Assembly (NCBI GenBank): GCA_032250735.1
Contig: JAVVEP010000017.1
Span: forward strand, 1-64,000
Direction of reading: 5' to 3'
Source: Gammaproteobacteria bacterium
GTDB taxonomy: Bacteria; Pseudomonadota; Gammaproteobacteria; SZUA-152
Length of the DNA: 64,000 nucleotides
Below are positions 16,088-27,342 of the stretch, in pieces; the first letter of the stretch is position 1, and the number at the start of each line of letters is the position of its first letter. A model generated the notes under the pieces. That model was given only the letters and a program-made list of their open reading frames with translations, did no database searches and was not told where the DNA came from. A program made the translations under genes and the position numbers.

Positions 16088-16948
16088 TCATTCACTGACC
16101 CGCAGTTTAAGGTGGATCGGTTCATAGGCCTCGGTCTGGATCAGCTCGATCAGGGACTCCTTGATGAGCTCGAGGATCGCAAGGAAGGTCACTACCAGCC
16201 CCAGGCGTCCCTCCTCCACGGTAAACAGGGTGGAAAATTCGGTGAACTTGTCACTCCCGAGCTTGCCCAGCACCTCGGACATGCGTTCACGCACCGACAG
16301 GGCCTCCATCGTCACCTGATGATGGGTATTGCGTTCCACGCGCAGCAGCACATCCTTAAAGGCGCTGAGCAACTCACGCATGTCCACCTCGGGCTCGGGC
16401 TTGATCAGCTTGAGATCCGGCGTTTTCACCGAGACCTGAAACACCTCACGATTCATGCGCGGCAGTTGGTCGATGTCTTCCGCCGCCTGCTTGAAGCGTT
16501 CGTATTCCTGTAGGCGACGCACCAGCTCGGCGCGCGGATCTTCCTCGTTATCGACCTCCACCGGGCGCGGCAACAGCATGCGGGATTTGATCTCCGCCAG
16601 CATCGCCGCCATCACCAGATAATCCGCCGCCAGCTCCAGATTCAGCGCCTTCATCACCTCCACATATTCCATGTACTGGCGGGTAATTTCGGCGATGGGG
16701 ATATTGAGCACGTCCAGGTTCTGACGCCGGATCAGGTACAGCAGCAGATCCAGTGGCCCCTCAAAGGCCTCCAGAATGATCTCCAGCGCCTCGGGCGGGA
16801 TATACAAATCCTTGGGCATGGTAGTCATTGCCTCACCCAGCACCATGGCAAACGGCATCTCGCCCTGCGCGGGCTGCTGCTCCGGCGCGTGGATCGGACT
16901 TGGGGACTGATCGGTCAGATCAGGCTGATCGGGTTTTGGCTCACTCAT
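16088..16948 (-). CDS. scpA: Segregation and condensation protein ScpA
   Basis: The 286-residue kleisin bridges Smc heads. After an acidic lead of 50 residues comes the family signature FEGPLDLLLYLIRRQNLDVLNIPIAEITRQYMEYV and then AADYLVMAAMLAEIKSRMLLP. The C-terminal winged helix (FLAILELIKESLIELIQ) binds the Smc head. It lies between trpS and scpB in the same direction. The family's usual length is 240-290, so the gene is complete. Confidence 0.95.
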   Translation of the reverse strand: MSEPKPDQPDLTDQSPSPIHAPEQQPAQGEMPFAMVLGEAMTTMPKDLYIPPEALEIILEAFEGPLDLLLYLIRRQNLDVLNIPIAEITRQYMEYVEVMKALNLELAADYLVMAAMLAEIKSRMLLPRPVEVDNEEDPRAELVRRLQEYERFKQAAEDIDQLPRMNREVFQVSVKTPDLKLIKPEPEVDMRELLSAFKDVLLRVERNTHHQVTMEALSVRERMSEVLGKLGSDKFTEFSTLFTVEEGRLGLVVTFLAILELIKESLIELIQTEAYEPIHLKLRVSE

Positions 16949-17042
16949 GGGGCATTACATTACCGTAAATTCGAGGGTTTCTCAGTGATTCTTTTGGCGC
17001 ACCGGGGCAGTGACCGGCATCCGTCGGCCGCTGGTGTACCAA

Positions 17043-18260
17043 TCAACGATACTCCAGCCCCATCGCCGCCCGCACCTCTTCCAGAGTATCTTTCGCCACG
17101 TCACGCGCGGCCTCGTTACCCTCGGCGATGATGTTGCGCACCAGCTTGGGATCTGCGGTGAACTCCCGGGCCCGCTCACGAATCGGCGCCAGCTCCTTGA
17201 GCACGGCGTCGATCACTGGCTGCTTGCACTCCAGGCAGCCAATACCGGCCGTACGACAGCCTTCCTGCACCCACTTACGGGTATCGTCGTCCGAATAGAT
17301 CTCGTGCAGCGGCCACACCGGGCACTTGCCGGGGTCGCCGGGATCGGTCAACCGCACCCGTGCCGGATCGGTGGGCATGGTGCGCAGGGACTTTTCCACC
17401 ACCGCCGGATCTTCCCGCAGAGAGATCGCATTGCCGTAGGATTTGGACATCTTCTGCCCGTCCAGCCCTGGCATCTTCGAGGCCTGGGTGAGCAGGGCCT
17501 GGGGTTCGGGCAGGATGATCTTGCCGCCGCCTTCCAGAAAGCCGAACAGCCGCTCGCGGTCGCCGAGCGTAATGTTGCCCTGGGACTCCAGCAGCGCCTG
17601 GGCCGTCTGCAGAGCCTCGTGGTCGCCCTGTTCCTGAAACTTGCGGCGCAGCTCGTTGTAGAGTTTGGCGTTACGCTTACCCATCTTCTCGATGGCGGCC
17701 ATGGTCTTCTCTTCGAAATCTCGCTCGCGGCCATAGAGATGATTGAAGCGCCGCGCCACCTCGCGGGTCAGCTCCACATGGGCGACCTGGTCTTCGCCCA
17801 CCGGCACCTGACCGGCCTTGTAGATGAGGATGTCCGCGCTCTGCAGCAAGGGGTAGCCGAGAAAACCGTAGGTGGCCAGATCCTTTTCCTTCAGTGCCTC
17901 CTGCTGGTCCTTATAGGTCGGCACCCGTTCCAGCCAGGAAAGCGGCGTCATCATCGACAGCAGCAGATGCAGCTCCGCATGCTCCGGCACCTGGGACTGG
18001 ATAAACAACTTGGCCGAACCGGGATTGACCCCCACCGCCAGCCAGTCAATGATCATCTCCCACACACTGTCGGCGATCAGCGACGGGTCTTCGTAATGGG
18101 TGGTCAGCGCGTGCCAGTCGGCGGCAAAGAAAAAGCACTCGTACTCGTGCTGTAGACGCACCCAGTTTTTCAACACGCCGTGGTAATGCCCAAGGTGCAA
18201 TTGCCCGGTAGGACGCATGCCCGATAACACCCGTTGATACTGACTTGAAACCGCACTCAA
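17043..18260 (-). CDS. trpS: Tryptophanyl-tRNA synthetase with Fe-S motif
   Basis: The 405-residue class I synthetase charges tRNA-Trp. It has HLGH (22-25) and KMSKS (270-274). It is longer than the usual 330-residue form. Cys313, Cys335, Cys342 and Cys345 form C-x21-C-x6-C-x2-C in KCPVW...EGCRTAGIGCLECK, almost the motif that binds a 4Fe-4S cluster near the anticodon site in the Thermotoga enzyme. The start is probably TTG at 18260, since GAGGGAG precedes it at a normal distance and no ATG lies before the catalytic domain. It is upstream of scpA on the same strand. Confidence 0.95.
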   Translation of the reverse strand: MSAVSSQYQRVLSGMRPTGQLHLGHYHGVLKNWVRLQHEYECFFFAADWHALTTHYEDPSLIADSVWEMIIDWLAVGVNPGSAKLFIQSQVPEHAELHLLLSMMTPLSWLERVPTYKDQQEALKEKDLATYGFLGYPLLQSADILIYKAGQVPVGEDQVAHVELTREVARRFNHLYGRERDFEEKTMAAIEKMGKRNAKLYNELRRKFQEQGDHEALQTAQALLESQGNITLGDRERLFGFLEGGGKIILPEPQALLTQASKMPGLDGQKMSKSYGNAISLREDPAVVEKSLRTMPTDPARVRLTDPGDPGKCPVWPLHEIYSDDDTRKWVQEGCRTAGIGCLECKQPVIDAVLKELAPIRERAREFTADPKLVRNIIAEGNEAARDVAKDTLEEVRAAMGLEYR

Positions 18261-18382
18261 ACCGTTTCTCCCTCAAACCCTTTTTATACTTATTGAACTT
18301 TCGTTAAATGTATTTTGGTTAAATGTACTTTCGTTACCTGTGCCTTGTTCAGATCCGGCACATCGCGTGGCAGGCGACGCGC

Positions 18383-19039
18383 CTAAACCGCACCCGCCAG
18401 GCTAAACATCAGCGCCTCGAACAGCCGCATCGGTGGCCCCAGGATCTTGCCCAGCATCCCCGTCGCCAATAGCACCACCATGATCATCAGCCCATAGGGC
18501 TCGATACGACTCAGCTGCCAGGCCCAGGGCCCCGGCAGCAGACCGGCCAGCACCCGGCCACCGTCGAGAGGCGGGATCGGCAACAGATTGAGCAGCATGA
18601 GAATGGCGTTGATCGCAATACCCGCTCCGCCCATGTAGATCAGCGGCCAGGCCAGGGTCTCGAAGCCGGTGCCGAACACCAGTCCCAGTTTCATCACCAG
18701 GGCCCAGAAAATCGCCATCAGCAGATTGGAGGCCGGCCCCGCGATGGCCACCAGGGCCATGTCCCGTTTGGGGTTTTTCAGGTTTTCCCAGGTCACCGGC
18801 ACCGGTTTGGCCCAGCCGAAAATGAAGCCCCCCATCAGCAGCAGGGCAATGGGCACCACCACCGTGCCGATGGGATCGATGTGCTTGATGGGATTCAGCG
18901 TCAGCCGCCCCAGCATCATCGCGGTGGGATCACCCAGCCGGCGGGCCACCCAGCCGTGCGCCACCTCGTGCACCGTAATCGCAAACAACACCGGCAAGGC
19001 CCAGACCGCCACGCGTTGTACTGTGGTTAATTCTTCCAT
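18383..19039 (-). CDS. M50-family intramembrane zinc protease
   Basis: The 218-residue integral membrane protein has the zinc motif HEVAHGW within the first membrane helix region (residues 22-31) and the second metal-site motif NLLPIPPLDGGRVL. Five or six hydrophobic segments are seen. It belongs to the short S2P-like group without a PDZ domain, whose substrates are mostly unknown, and is distinct from RseP. It lies 66 bases downstream of yciO in the same direction. Confidence 0.9.
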   Translation of the reverse strand: MEELTTVQRVAVWALPVLFAITVHEVAHGWVARRLGDPTAMMLGRLTLNPIKHIDPIGTVVVPIALLLMGGFIFGWAKPVPVTWENLKNPKRDMALVAIAGPASNLLMAIFWALVMKLGLVFGTGFETLAWPLIYMGGAGIAINAILMLLNLLPIPPLDGGRVLAGLLPGPWAWQLSRIEPYGLMIMVVLLATGMLGKILGPPMRLFEALMFSLAGAV

Positions 19040-19105
19040 CGGGGGGATTATATCCGGTTTGGGCGACGATGTTCCTGTTCTGTGACAAACCGGCAGACGC
19101 CCCGA

Positions 19106-19735
19106 TCAGTCCTCCAGGCCCAGGCCGTCGATGGGCCCCAGCCCCTGTCGCGCGAGGACCGGGATGTCCTCCGTCAGTTCCAGCACCGTGGTGGGTTCAA
19201 AACCGCAGAAACCCCCATCGATAATCAGGTCCAGGGCATGCGCCAGGGTGTCCCGGATGTCATAGGGATCGGTCAGCGGCATGCCATCCCCGGGGACGAT
19301 CAGGGTGGAACTCATCAACGGTTCACCGAGCCTTTCCAGCAGGGCCTGGGCGATGCGGTTATCCGGCACCCGTAGGCCGATGGTCTTGCGCTTGGGGTTC
19401 TGCAGCCGCTTGGGGACCTCCTTGGTGGCCTTGAGGATGAAGGTATACGGCCCGGGGGTAAGGCTCTTGATGAGCCGGTAGGCCTCGTTTTCCACCTTGG
19501 CGTAGGTGGCGATCTCGGACAGGTCACGACAGACCAGGGTGAAGTTGTGCCTGGCATCCACCTGGCGGATGTTGCGAATGCGCTCCATGGCGGACTTGTC
19601 ACCGAGGTGACAGCCCAGCGCGTAACCCGAGTCCGTCGGGTACACGATCACCCCACCGTGCTGGATGATCTCGACGGCCTGGTCGATGAGCCGCTGCTGC
19701 GGGTTGTCCGGGTGGATCTGAAAAAATTTGCTCAT
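19106..19735 (-). CDS. yciO: YciO-type threonylcarbamoyl-AMP synthase family protein
   Basis: The 209-residue YrdC/Sua5-fold protein starts MSKFFQIHPDNPQQR and has GGVIVYPTDSGYALGC (residues 22-37) with the nucleotide-binding SLTPGPYTFILKAT. TsaC relatives make threonylcarbamoyl-AMP for t6A tRNA; the YciO branch has weak or uncertain activity. The ATG at 19735 overlaps the rnm stop codon by four bases, and the family length supports it over a longer frame. The rnm-yciO pair is conserved in enteric bacteria. Confidence 0.9.
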   Translation of the reverse strand: MSKFFQIHPDNPQQRLIDQAVEIIQHGGVIVYPTDSGYALGCHLGDKSAMERIRNIRQVDARHNFTLVCRDLSEIATYAKVENEAYRLIKSLTPGPYTFILKATKEVPKRLQNPKRKTIGLRVPDNRIAQALLERLGEPLMSSTLIVPGDGMPLTDPYDIRDTLAHALDLIIDGGFCGFEPTTVLELTEDIPVLARQGLGPIDGLGLED

Positions 19736-20604
19736 AGGACGCTCTCCGTGGGCTGTGCCCAGTCCTTCCAGATCGGCACGCAGCCGTCCGGCAGCGGCAT
19801 GGGCCTGCCCAGCTCCTGCCAGGACTGTTCGGGGCCGTGGTAGTCCGAACCGCAGGAGGCCAGCAACCCGTAACGCTTGGCATATTGCGCCATGCCCGCG
19901 ACCTCGCCCGCCGTGTGACTGCCGGAAACGACCTCGATCCCTTCGCCGCCGCAGGCCTTGAAGGCCTCGATAAACTGCCGCAGGCGGCTGGCGCTGATGC
20001 GGTAACGCGCGGGGTGGGCGATCACCGCCTGGCCGCCGGCGGCGTGAATCCAGCCGACCGCCTCTTCCAGCGGCACCCACTCGCCCGCTACATGGCCGGG
20101 ACGATTGTGGGTGAGGAATTTCTTGAACACCTTGCGCATGTCTTTGGCATGGCCGGCCTCCACCAGAAACCGGGCGAAATGGGTGCGGCTGAGAATGGGC
20201 CCGCTGGCAAAGGCCTGGGCGCCCACCAGCGCCCCTTCGATACCGTGTTTTTCCAGCCGCCGGGCAATCTCCTCGGCCCGCGCCATACGCACCGAGCGCA
20301 GTTGGCGCAGACCGGCCTGCAGCCCGGCGTGGGCGGGATCGATATTCAGGCCGACGATATGAAAGGTCACGCCGCCCCAGGTGACCGAGATCTCCACCCC
20401 GGGCACCAGCCGCAGACCAACCTCGTCCGCCGTGGCCGCCGCCTCGGCCAGCCCGTCGGTCACGTCGTGATCGGTCAGCGCCAGCACATCCACACCCTGC
20501 AGACGGGCGCGGCGCACCAGGGCATCCGGGCTCAGGGTGCCATCGGAGAGCGTGGTGTGGCTGTGGAGATCGTAGTGAATCTCAGTGTGCAACTCGGACG
20601 ACAT
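19732..20604 (-). CDS. rnm: PHP-domain 5'-3' exoribonuclease (RNase AM, YciV)
   Basis: The 290-residue PHP phosphoesterase carries the metal-binding motifs HYDLHSHTTLSDG (residues 9-21), ALTDHDVTDG, PGVEIS, and a late SCGSDYHGPEQSW. RNase AM trims the 5' ends of 23S, 16S and 5S rRNA and degrades short oligonucleotides. It overlaps yciO by four bases. It diverges from yciB, with about 80 bases between starts. Confidence 0.92.
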   Translation of the reverse strand: MSSELHTEIHYDLHSHTTLSDGTLSPDALVRRARLQGVDVLALTDHDVTDGLAEAAATADEVGLRLVPGVEISVTWGGVTFHIVGLNIDPAHAGLQAGLRQLRSVRMARAEEIARRLEKHGIEGALVGAQAFASGPILSRTHFARFLVEAGHAKDMRKVFKKFLTHNRPGHVAGEWVPLEEAVGWIHAAGGQAVIAHPARYRISASRLRQFIEAFKACGGEGIEVVSGSHTAGEVAGMAQYAKRYGLLASCGSDYHGPEQSWQELGRPMPLPDGCVPIWKDWAQPTESVL

Positions 20605-20683
20605 GATGGGGCGTGCTCAAAAAAAGAACCATTCTAACAGAGCATGACTGCGCAGGCGCATGTCCCTGTGTTAAATTACGCCC

Positions 20684-21283
20684 ATGAATTCACTACTAGA
20701 GTTTTTCCCCCTACTGGTGTTTGTCGGCGCCTATTACCTCGCCGACATCTTTACCGCCACCGCCGTCGCCATTGCCGCCAGTGTGGTGCAGGTCGCCATA
20801 TTCTGGTTCCGGGATCGAACGGTGAAAAAAAGCCACCTCATCACCCTGGTGGTGATCATCGTGTTCGGTGGGCTGACCCTGGTGCTGCAGGACGAAAGCT
20901 TCATCAAATGGAAATTCACCGTGGTCAGCGTGTTGTTTGGGCTGGTCATCTACGCCAGCCACTTTATCGGCGAGAAGACCATCGTCGAGCGCATGATGGG
21001 CGCCGCCATGGAGTTGCCCCGGTTTGTCTGGAGCCGGGCCAATGCCGCCATGGGCACGCTGATGATGGCCGAAGGTCTGGTGAATGTGTATGTGCTGTAC
21101 AACTTCGACACCGAGACCTGGTTCAATATCAAATTTTACGGCATGACCGCCGCCACCCTGTTGTTCATGCTGGTGCTGGGCTTCTACCTGGCCCGCTACA
21201 TCAAGGAAGAAAGCGAACCCGAGGCGGCCAGGGCGCCGCGCACGCAACCGACCGACCCCGGCAAACCGGACGAGGAGGCCTGA
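20684..21283 (+). CDS. yciB: Inner-membrane septation protein A family (YciB)
   Basis: The 199-residue protein has five or six membrane segments beginning [26 protein letters not shown], with the conserved KWKFTVV and [13 protein letters not shown]. YciB is linked to cell envelope synthesis and division. Its last 20 residues are a polar cytoplasmic tail. Its TGA shares one base with the yciI start codon (TGATG). Confidence 0.94.
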   Translation: MNSLLEFFPLLVFVGAYYLADIFTATAVAIAASVVQVAIFWFRDRTVKKSHLITLVVIIVFGGLTLVLQDESFIKWKFTVVSVLFGLVIYASHFIGEKTIVERMMGAAMELPRFVWSRANAAMGTLMMAEGLVNVYVLYNFDTETWFNIKFYGMTAATLLFMLVLGFYLARYIKEESEPEAARAPRTQPTDPGKPDEEA

Positions 21284-21594
21284 TGCTCTACGCCATTATC
21301 AGCCAGGACGTGGCACAGAGTCTGGAAAAACGCCTGCAGGCGCGCCCCGCGCACCTCGAACGCCTCCACACCCTGCAAAACGAGGGCCGACTGGTCCTGG
21401 CCGGCCCCCATCCGGGCATTGACAGCGAAGACCCCGGCCCGGCCGGTTTCAGCGGCAGCCTGGTAGTCGCGGAATTCCCCTCACTGGCAGCAGCACAGGC
21501 CTGGGCCGCTGCCGACCCGTACCAGGCCGCCGGAGTCTACACCGAGGTGAGCGTCAAGCCGTTTAAAAAGGTCTTCCCTGTAAACAAGTGCTGA
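21283..21594 (+). CDS. yciI: YciI family protein
   Basis: The 103-residue single-domain protein has the YciI fold: [10 protein letters not shown], then [25 protein letters not shown], and [22 protein letters not shown]. The conserved His (in AHLERL) and Asp (in ADPY) are present. The family is ferredoxin-like and close to muconolactone isomerases, but its biological job is unsettled. It is coupled to yciB by overlapping stop and start. A large inverted repeat begins inside its stop region. Confidence 0.9.
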   Translation: MLYAIISQDVAQSLEKRLQARPAHLERLHTLQNEGRLVLAGPHPGIDSEDPGPAGFSGSLVVAEFPSLAAAQAWAAADPYQAAGVYTEVSVKPFKKVFPVNKC

Positions 21595-21671
21595 GTGCTG
21601 AAAGAAAGTGCTAAGTGCCGGGTATAGAGGCTTTTACTCAACACTCAGCACTTTCTTTCAGCACTTAGCAC
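21588..21671. repeat. 30-base inverted repeat between yciI and bolA
   Basis: The arms at 21588-21617 and 21642-21671 pair with two mismatches around a 24-base loop. Each arm also contains two direct copies of GTGCTxAGTG about CTGAAAGAAA, so several alternative hairpins are possible. The left arm covers the yciI stop codon. It could be a terminator, an mRNA-stabilising hairpin or a small repeat element. Confidence 0.8.
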
Positions 21672-21695
21672 TAAATCAACCCCAAGGAAAAAAAC

Positions 21696-21974
21696 ATGAG
21701 CCAACGCATCGACATGATCCGCGCAAAACTGACCGCCGCCTTTGCCCCCGAACAACTGGATATCATCGACGAGAGCCATCTGCATGCGGGGCATCCCGGC
21801 GCGCGCAGTGGCGGCGGTCATTTTGCCGCGACCATCGTCTCCGACGCCTTTGAGGGGAAGAACATGCTGACCCGCCATCGCATGGTGTATGACGCGCTGG
21901 GTGATGCGATGCAAACCGACATCCATGCGTTGAGCATCAAGGCCTATACCCCGCAGGAGTTGAAAAATCAGTAA
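21696..21974 (+). CDS. bolA: BolA family protein
   Basis: The 92-residue protein has the BolA pattern: SQRIDMIRAKLTAAFAPEQLDIIDESHLHAGHPGARSGGGHF, with the conserved GGGHF and RHRMVYDALG. BolA proteins work with monothiol glutaredoxins in iron-sulfur trafficking and can act as transcription regulators. The His in SHLHAGH and the later RHR His are likely cluster ligands in a Grx-BolA complex. It precedes a parvulin gene on the same strand. Confidence 0.93.
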   Translation: MSQRIDMIRAKLTAAFAPEQLDIIDESHLHAGHPGARSGGGHFAATIVSDAFEGKNMLTRHRMVYDALGDAMQTDIHALSIKAYTPQELKNQ

Positions 21975-22040
21975 TCATTTTTTTACCGCCGATGCTGTCA
22001 GTACAGACAAATCACCAAACGCAAAACCAAAGGACATAAC

Positions 22041-22835
22041 GTGAAATCGACATCCCTGTTAGCTATTGCAGTTCTGCTTGCCGCCATCACCAGCCTCGCG
22101 TCGGCTGCCGAGGCCGACAAAGTGCTTGCCACCATCAATGGCGCAGCACTCACCGAAGACACCCTGATCCGCTATGCCAGCCAGCGCGGCCTGCCGCCCG
22201 AGATGCCCGCCGGCCAACAGCGCGACGCCCTGATCGAGGAGCTCATCAATCGCGAGCTGATCTACCAGAACGCCGTCGCCATTGGCGTCGACAAAACCCC
22301 GGCCATCCAGGCCGAGATCGACTATCAGCGCATCAACATTATTGCCAGCAGCATGTTGAATCGTTCCTCCGACCGCTTCGCGGTCAGCGATGCCGATCTG
22401 CAAAAGGAATTTGAGATCCGCAAGGATGAAATCGGCGGCAAAGAGCTCAAGGCGCGCCACATTTTGCTGGAGACCGAGGCCGAGGCCAAAGCCGTGATCA
22501 GCGAACTGGACAAGGGTGCGGACTTTTCCAAGCTGGCGGGCGAGCGTTCCAAAGGCCCCAGCGCCGACAGTGGCGGCGACCTGGGCTGGTTCCAGCCCGC
22601 GCAGATGGTCAAGCCCTTTTCTGACGCCGCCGCCAAACTCGGCAAGGGCCAGTACACATCGGCACCGGTACAGACCCAGTTCGGTTGGCACGTCATCCTG
22701 CTGGAAGACAGCCGGGTGATGAACCCGCCGAAATTTGAAGACATCAAGGAACAGATCCGGGTAGGCCTGCAAAACCGCTTGATCGAAGACTACATCGGCG
22801 GCCTGCGTAAGGGCGCAAACATCGAACGGAAATAG
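22041..22835 (+). CDS. Periplasmic parvulin-type peptidyl-prolyl isomerase
   Basis: The 264-residue protein has a Sec signal peptide (KSTSLLAIAVLLAAITSLASAAEA, cleavage near residue 22). A SurA-like N-terminal helical region follows, then a parvulin domain: LKARHILLETEAEAK, GGDLGWFQPAQMVKPFSDAA and TQFGWHVILLED. It should help outer membrane and periplasmic proteins fold. It resembles PpiC/PrsA-type chaperones more than SurA, having one parvulin domain. A clear hairpin terminator follows. Confidence 0.92.
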   Translation: MKSTSLLAIAVLLAAITSLASAAEADKVLATINGAALTEDTLIRYASQRGLPPEMPAGQQRDALIEELINRELIYQNAVAIGVDKTPAIQAEIDYQRINIIASSMLNRSSDRFAVSDADLQKEFEIRKDEIGGKELKARHILLETEAEAKAVISELDKGADFSKLAGERSKGPSADSGGDLGWFQPAQMVKPFSDAAAKLGKGQYTSAPVQTQFGWHVILLEDSRVMNPPKFEDIKEQIRVGLQNRLIEDYIGGLRKGANIERK

Positions 22836-22843
22836 CCGCACCG

Positions 22844-22890
22844 CAGTCTGGCCGGCACCCTCGGCCAGACTGCTAATAGACGACTTTTTA
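22844..22890 (+). terminator. Hairpin terminator after the parvulin gene
   Basis: Perfect 11-base arms CAGTCTGGCCG and CGGCCAGACTG close a 7-base loop just after the stop codon. A T-run (CTTTTTA) begins 12 bases past the stem, so termination may be imperfect, but the hairpin is strong. Confidence 0.7.
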
Positions 22891-22966
22891 CAGCATCGCC
22901 AGACTCCCAGGATTGCGATCGAGTACACTCCTGCACTGGATCGCCACACAGGAATAACACCCCGCC

Positions 22967-24526
22967 ATGTTCACCGCCGCCATCTGGTTATCATTCGCCT
23001 TCAGCCTCGGCCTGTTGATGCGCCTGATCGGGCTGCCGCCGCTGGTGGGCTATCTGGGCGCTGGCTTCATTCTCAGCCTCAATGGCCACCAGTCCACCGA
23101 CCTGTTGCAGGAGGTCGCGCACGCCGGCGTACTGCTGTTGCTATTTAGTGTGGGGCTAAAACTGCGCTGGAAGAGCCTGCTGCGCAGTGAGGTGCTGGGC
23201 GGTTCGCTGCTGCACATGCTGTTGACCGTACTATTCACTGCCGCCCTGCTCACCGGGTTCGCCGATCTGGACCTGCAGACAGCCCTGCTGGTCGCCCTGG
23301 CCTTGTCGTTTTCCAGTACCGTGGTGGCCGCCAAGGTGCTGGAGAGCAAGCGCGAACTGCGCGCCTTTCATGGCCGCGTCGCCATCGGCATCCTGATCAT
23401 GCAGGATCTGGTGGCGGTGGCGGTGCTGAGCATGGCCGGCGGTGTCTCGCCATCACCCTGGGCCTTTATGCTGTTGGGGATTTTTCTGTTGCGCCCCCTG
23501 CTGCACTGGCTGCTGGATGTGTCCGGCCGTGGTGAACTGGTGGTGCTGTACGGGCTGTTGCTGGCGCTGGTGGTCGGTGGCGCCGGCTTCGAGGGCTTCG
23601 GCCTGAGCTCCGAGCTCGGCGCGCTGTTGCTGGGGGTGATCCTGGCCGACCACCGCCGGGCCAAGGATCTGTCCAGCGCCCTGTGGGGGGTGAAAGAGCT
23701 GCTGCTGGTGGGATTCTTCCTGCAGATCGGCCTGTCGGGTCACCCGAGCCAGGAGACCCTGCTACAGGCGGGCTGGTTGCTGCTGTTGTTGCCGCTCAAG
23801 GCGCTGTTGTTTTTCTTTGTGCTGTTGCTGTTTCGGCTGCGCGCGCGCAGCTCGTTTCTCACCGGCCTGGCGCTGGCCACCTACAGCGAGTTCGGCCTGA
23901 TCATCGCCAGCCTGGGTGTCCGACAGGGCTGGATGAGCGAGGAGTGGCTGATGTTGCTGGCGGTCGCCGTTGCCCTGTCATTCACCATTACCGCGCCGCT
24001 CAACCGCTATGCCCATGAGATCTATACCCCACTGGCGCGCTTCCTGCAGCGCTTTGAGACCAAACGCCGCCACCCGGATGATGAGCCCATTTCGCTGGGC
24101 AGTTCGCACATCGTGGTGATGGGCATGGGGCGTGTTGGGAGCGGCGCCTACGACGAGCTGGTGGGCCTCAAGCAGCACGTGGTAGGGCTGGATTCGGATA
24201 TTGGCAAGGTAGAGCAACACCTGAAGGCGGGCCGACGGGTGCTGTATGCCGATGCCGAAGATATGGGTCTCTGGTCCAAGCTCAACCTGGACAATGTGCA
24301 TGCCGTGCTACTGGCCCTGCCGGAAACCTCGGCCAAGCTGATGGCCGCGCGCCAACTGCGGGCCATGGGGTTCCGGGGTCTGATCAGTGCCACCATCGTA
24401 TCGCCGGAAGAGCAGCCGCCACTGACCCAGGCCGGGGTCGATCAGGTTTACAACTATTACGACGGGGTGGGCAACGGCCTTGCCCGGGTGTCGCTGCAAC
24501 ACCTCAATCCCCCGGTGTTGCCATAA
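22967..24526 (+). CDS. Kef/CPA2-type cation:proton antiporter
   Basis: The 519-residue protein has about 11-12 membrane segments of the CPA2 exchanger fold (residues 1-360), including SFSSTVVAAKVLESK and GILIMQDLVAVAVL. A cytoplasmic RCK/TrkA-N domain follows, with its Rossmann motif VVMGMGRVGSGAYDEL near residue 385. Such proteins swap K+ (or Na+) for H+ and are gated by nucleotide or glutathione adducts. No separate KefG-type ancillary subunit is nearby. The closest named relative by layout is YbaL/KefB-like. It is transcribed alone after a terminator. Confidence 0.9.
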   Translation: MFTAAIWLSFAFSLGLLMRLIGLPPLVGYLGAGFILSLNGHQSTDLLQEVAHAGVLLLLFSVGLKLRWKSLLRSEVLGGSLLHMLLTVLFTAALLTGFADLDLQTALLVALALSFSSTVVAAKVLESKRELRAFHGRVAIGILIMQDLVAVAVLSMAGGVSPSPWAFMLLGIFLLRPLLHWLLDVSGRGELVVLYGLLLALVVGGAGFEGFGLSSELGALLLGVILADHRRAKDLSSALWGVKELLLVGFFLQIGLSGHPSQETLLQAGWLLLLLPLKALLFFFVLLLFRLRARSSFLTGLALATYSEFGLIIASLGVRQGWMSEEWLMLLAVAVALSFTITAPLNRYAHEIYTPLARFLQRFETKRRHPDDEPISLGSSHIVVMGMGRVGSGAYDELVGLKQHVVGLDSDIGKVEQHLKAGRRVLYADAEDMGLWSKLNLDNVHAVLLALPETSAKLMAARQLRAMGFRGLISATIVSPEEQPPLTQAGVDQVYNYYDGVGNGLARVSLQHLNPPVLP

Positions 24527-24644
24527 CCGCGCAATGTTTGCGGGTGGCGGATCCGGCGGGAGGCGAACAACTGTAAATAGCTATAGAAAACTTAATTGCA
24601 GCCAATAAAGCTGGGCGCAGTAACCGAAAGCGGTCTCCCGAAGA

Positions 24645-25127
24645 TCAATAACGCCCGCCCGATTTGTGAATGTAATTCGACAGCTCCTGGGTTTCCACAT
24701 TCATGCGCATCAGGTTGGTGTGGGTCAGACGAAACAGGCCACGCATCACCTTGTAAACGATACGCGGATGTGACGCCAGTAAACCCTCAAAGTCCGCAGG
24801 ATCCAGGGTGTAAACCGTGGTATCCCCCTCGGCGGTCAATGTCGCCCGCCTTGGCGCCAGATCGACAAAGGCACGGGTACCGGCGCACTCGCCCACCTTC
24901 ATGGAATAGACCGGGACCGGTTTTCCGTCGATCTCGCTGCTGACGATAAGCTTGCCCCGGGTCAGGATAAACAGGTGGTTATCCGATTCACCCTCCTTCA
25001 CCAGCACTTCACCATCCTTTAACGACCTTACCTTCATGACCGTGGTCAATACCTGGCATTCGTCCTTCTCCAGCTCCTGGCCTAAGGAAGAATCGACAAT
25101 CGCTTCGCACTTCGCCTGTTGAGTCAT
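24645..25127 (-). CDS. Cyclic-nucleotide-binding-domain protein
   Basis: The 160-residue soluble protein is almost wholly a cNMP-binding beta-roll: VRSLKDGEVLVKEGESDNHLFILTRGKLIV, then GECAGTRAFVDLAPRRATLTAEGDTTVYTL. The phosphate-cassette region reads GTRAFVDLAPRRATLTA. No DNA-binding or kinase domain is attached, so it must act on a partner. It sits between the antiporter and ligA without an operon partner. The ligand may or may not be cAMP. Confidence 0.85.
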   Translation of the reverse strand: MTQQAKCEAIVDSSLGQELEKDECQVLTTVMKVRSLKDGEVLVKEGESDNHLFILTRGKLIVSSEIDGKPVPVYSMKVGECAGTRAFVDLAPRRATLTAEGDTTVYTLDPADFEGLLASHPRIVYKVMRGLFRLTHTNLMRMNVETQELSNYIHKSGGRY

Positions 25128-25251
25128 CTGCTGTTCCCCATTGATAGTTTGAAAATTCGTGACGCCTAAAAATACACACCCACTGCCGGTCTGTACATAT
25201 TTTTACGGCCTGTGTTTTACGGCCTGATAGCGCCGCGCCGCTATTGAACTT

Positions 25252-27330
<2,079 letters not shown>

Positions 27331-27342
27331 TCAACCATTCCG

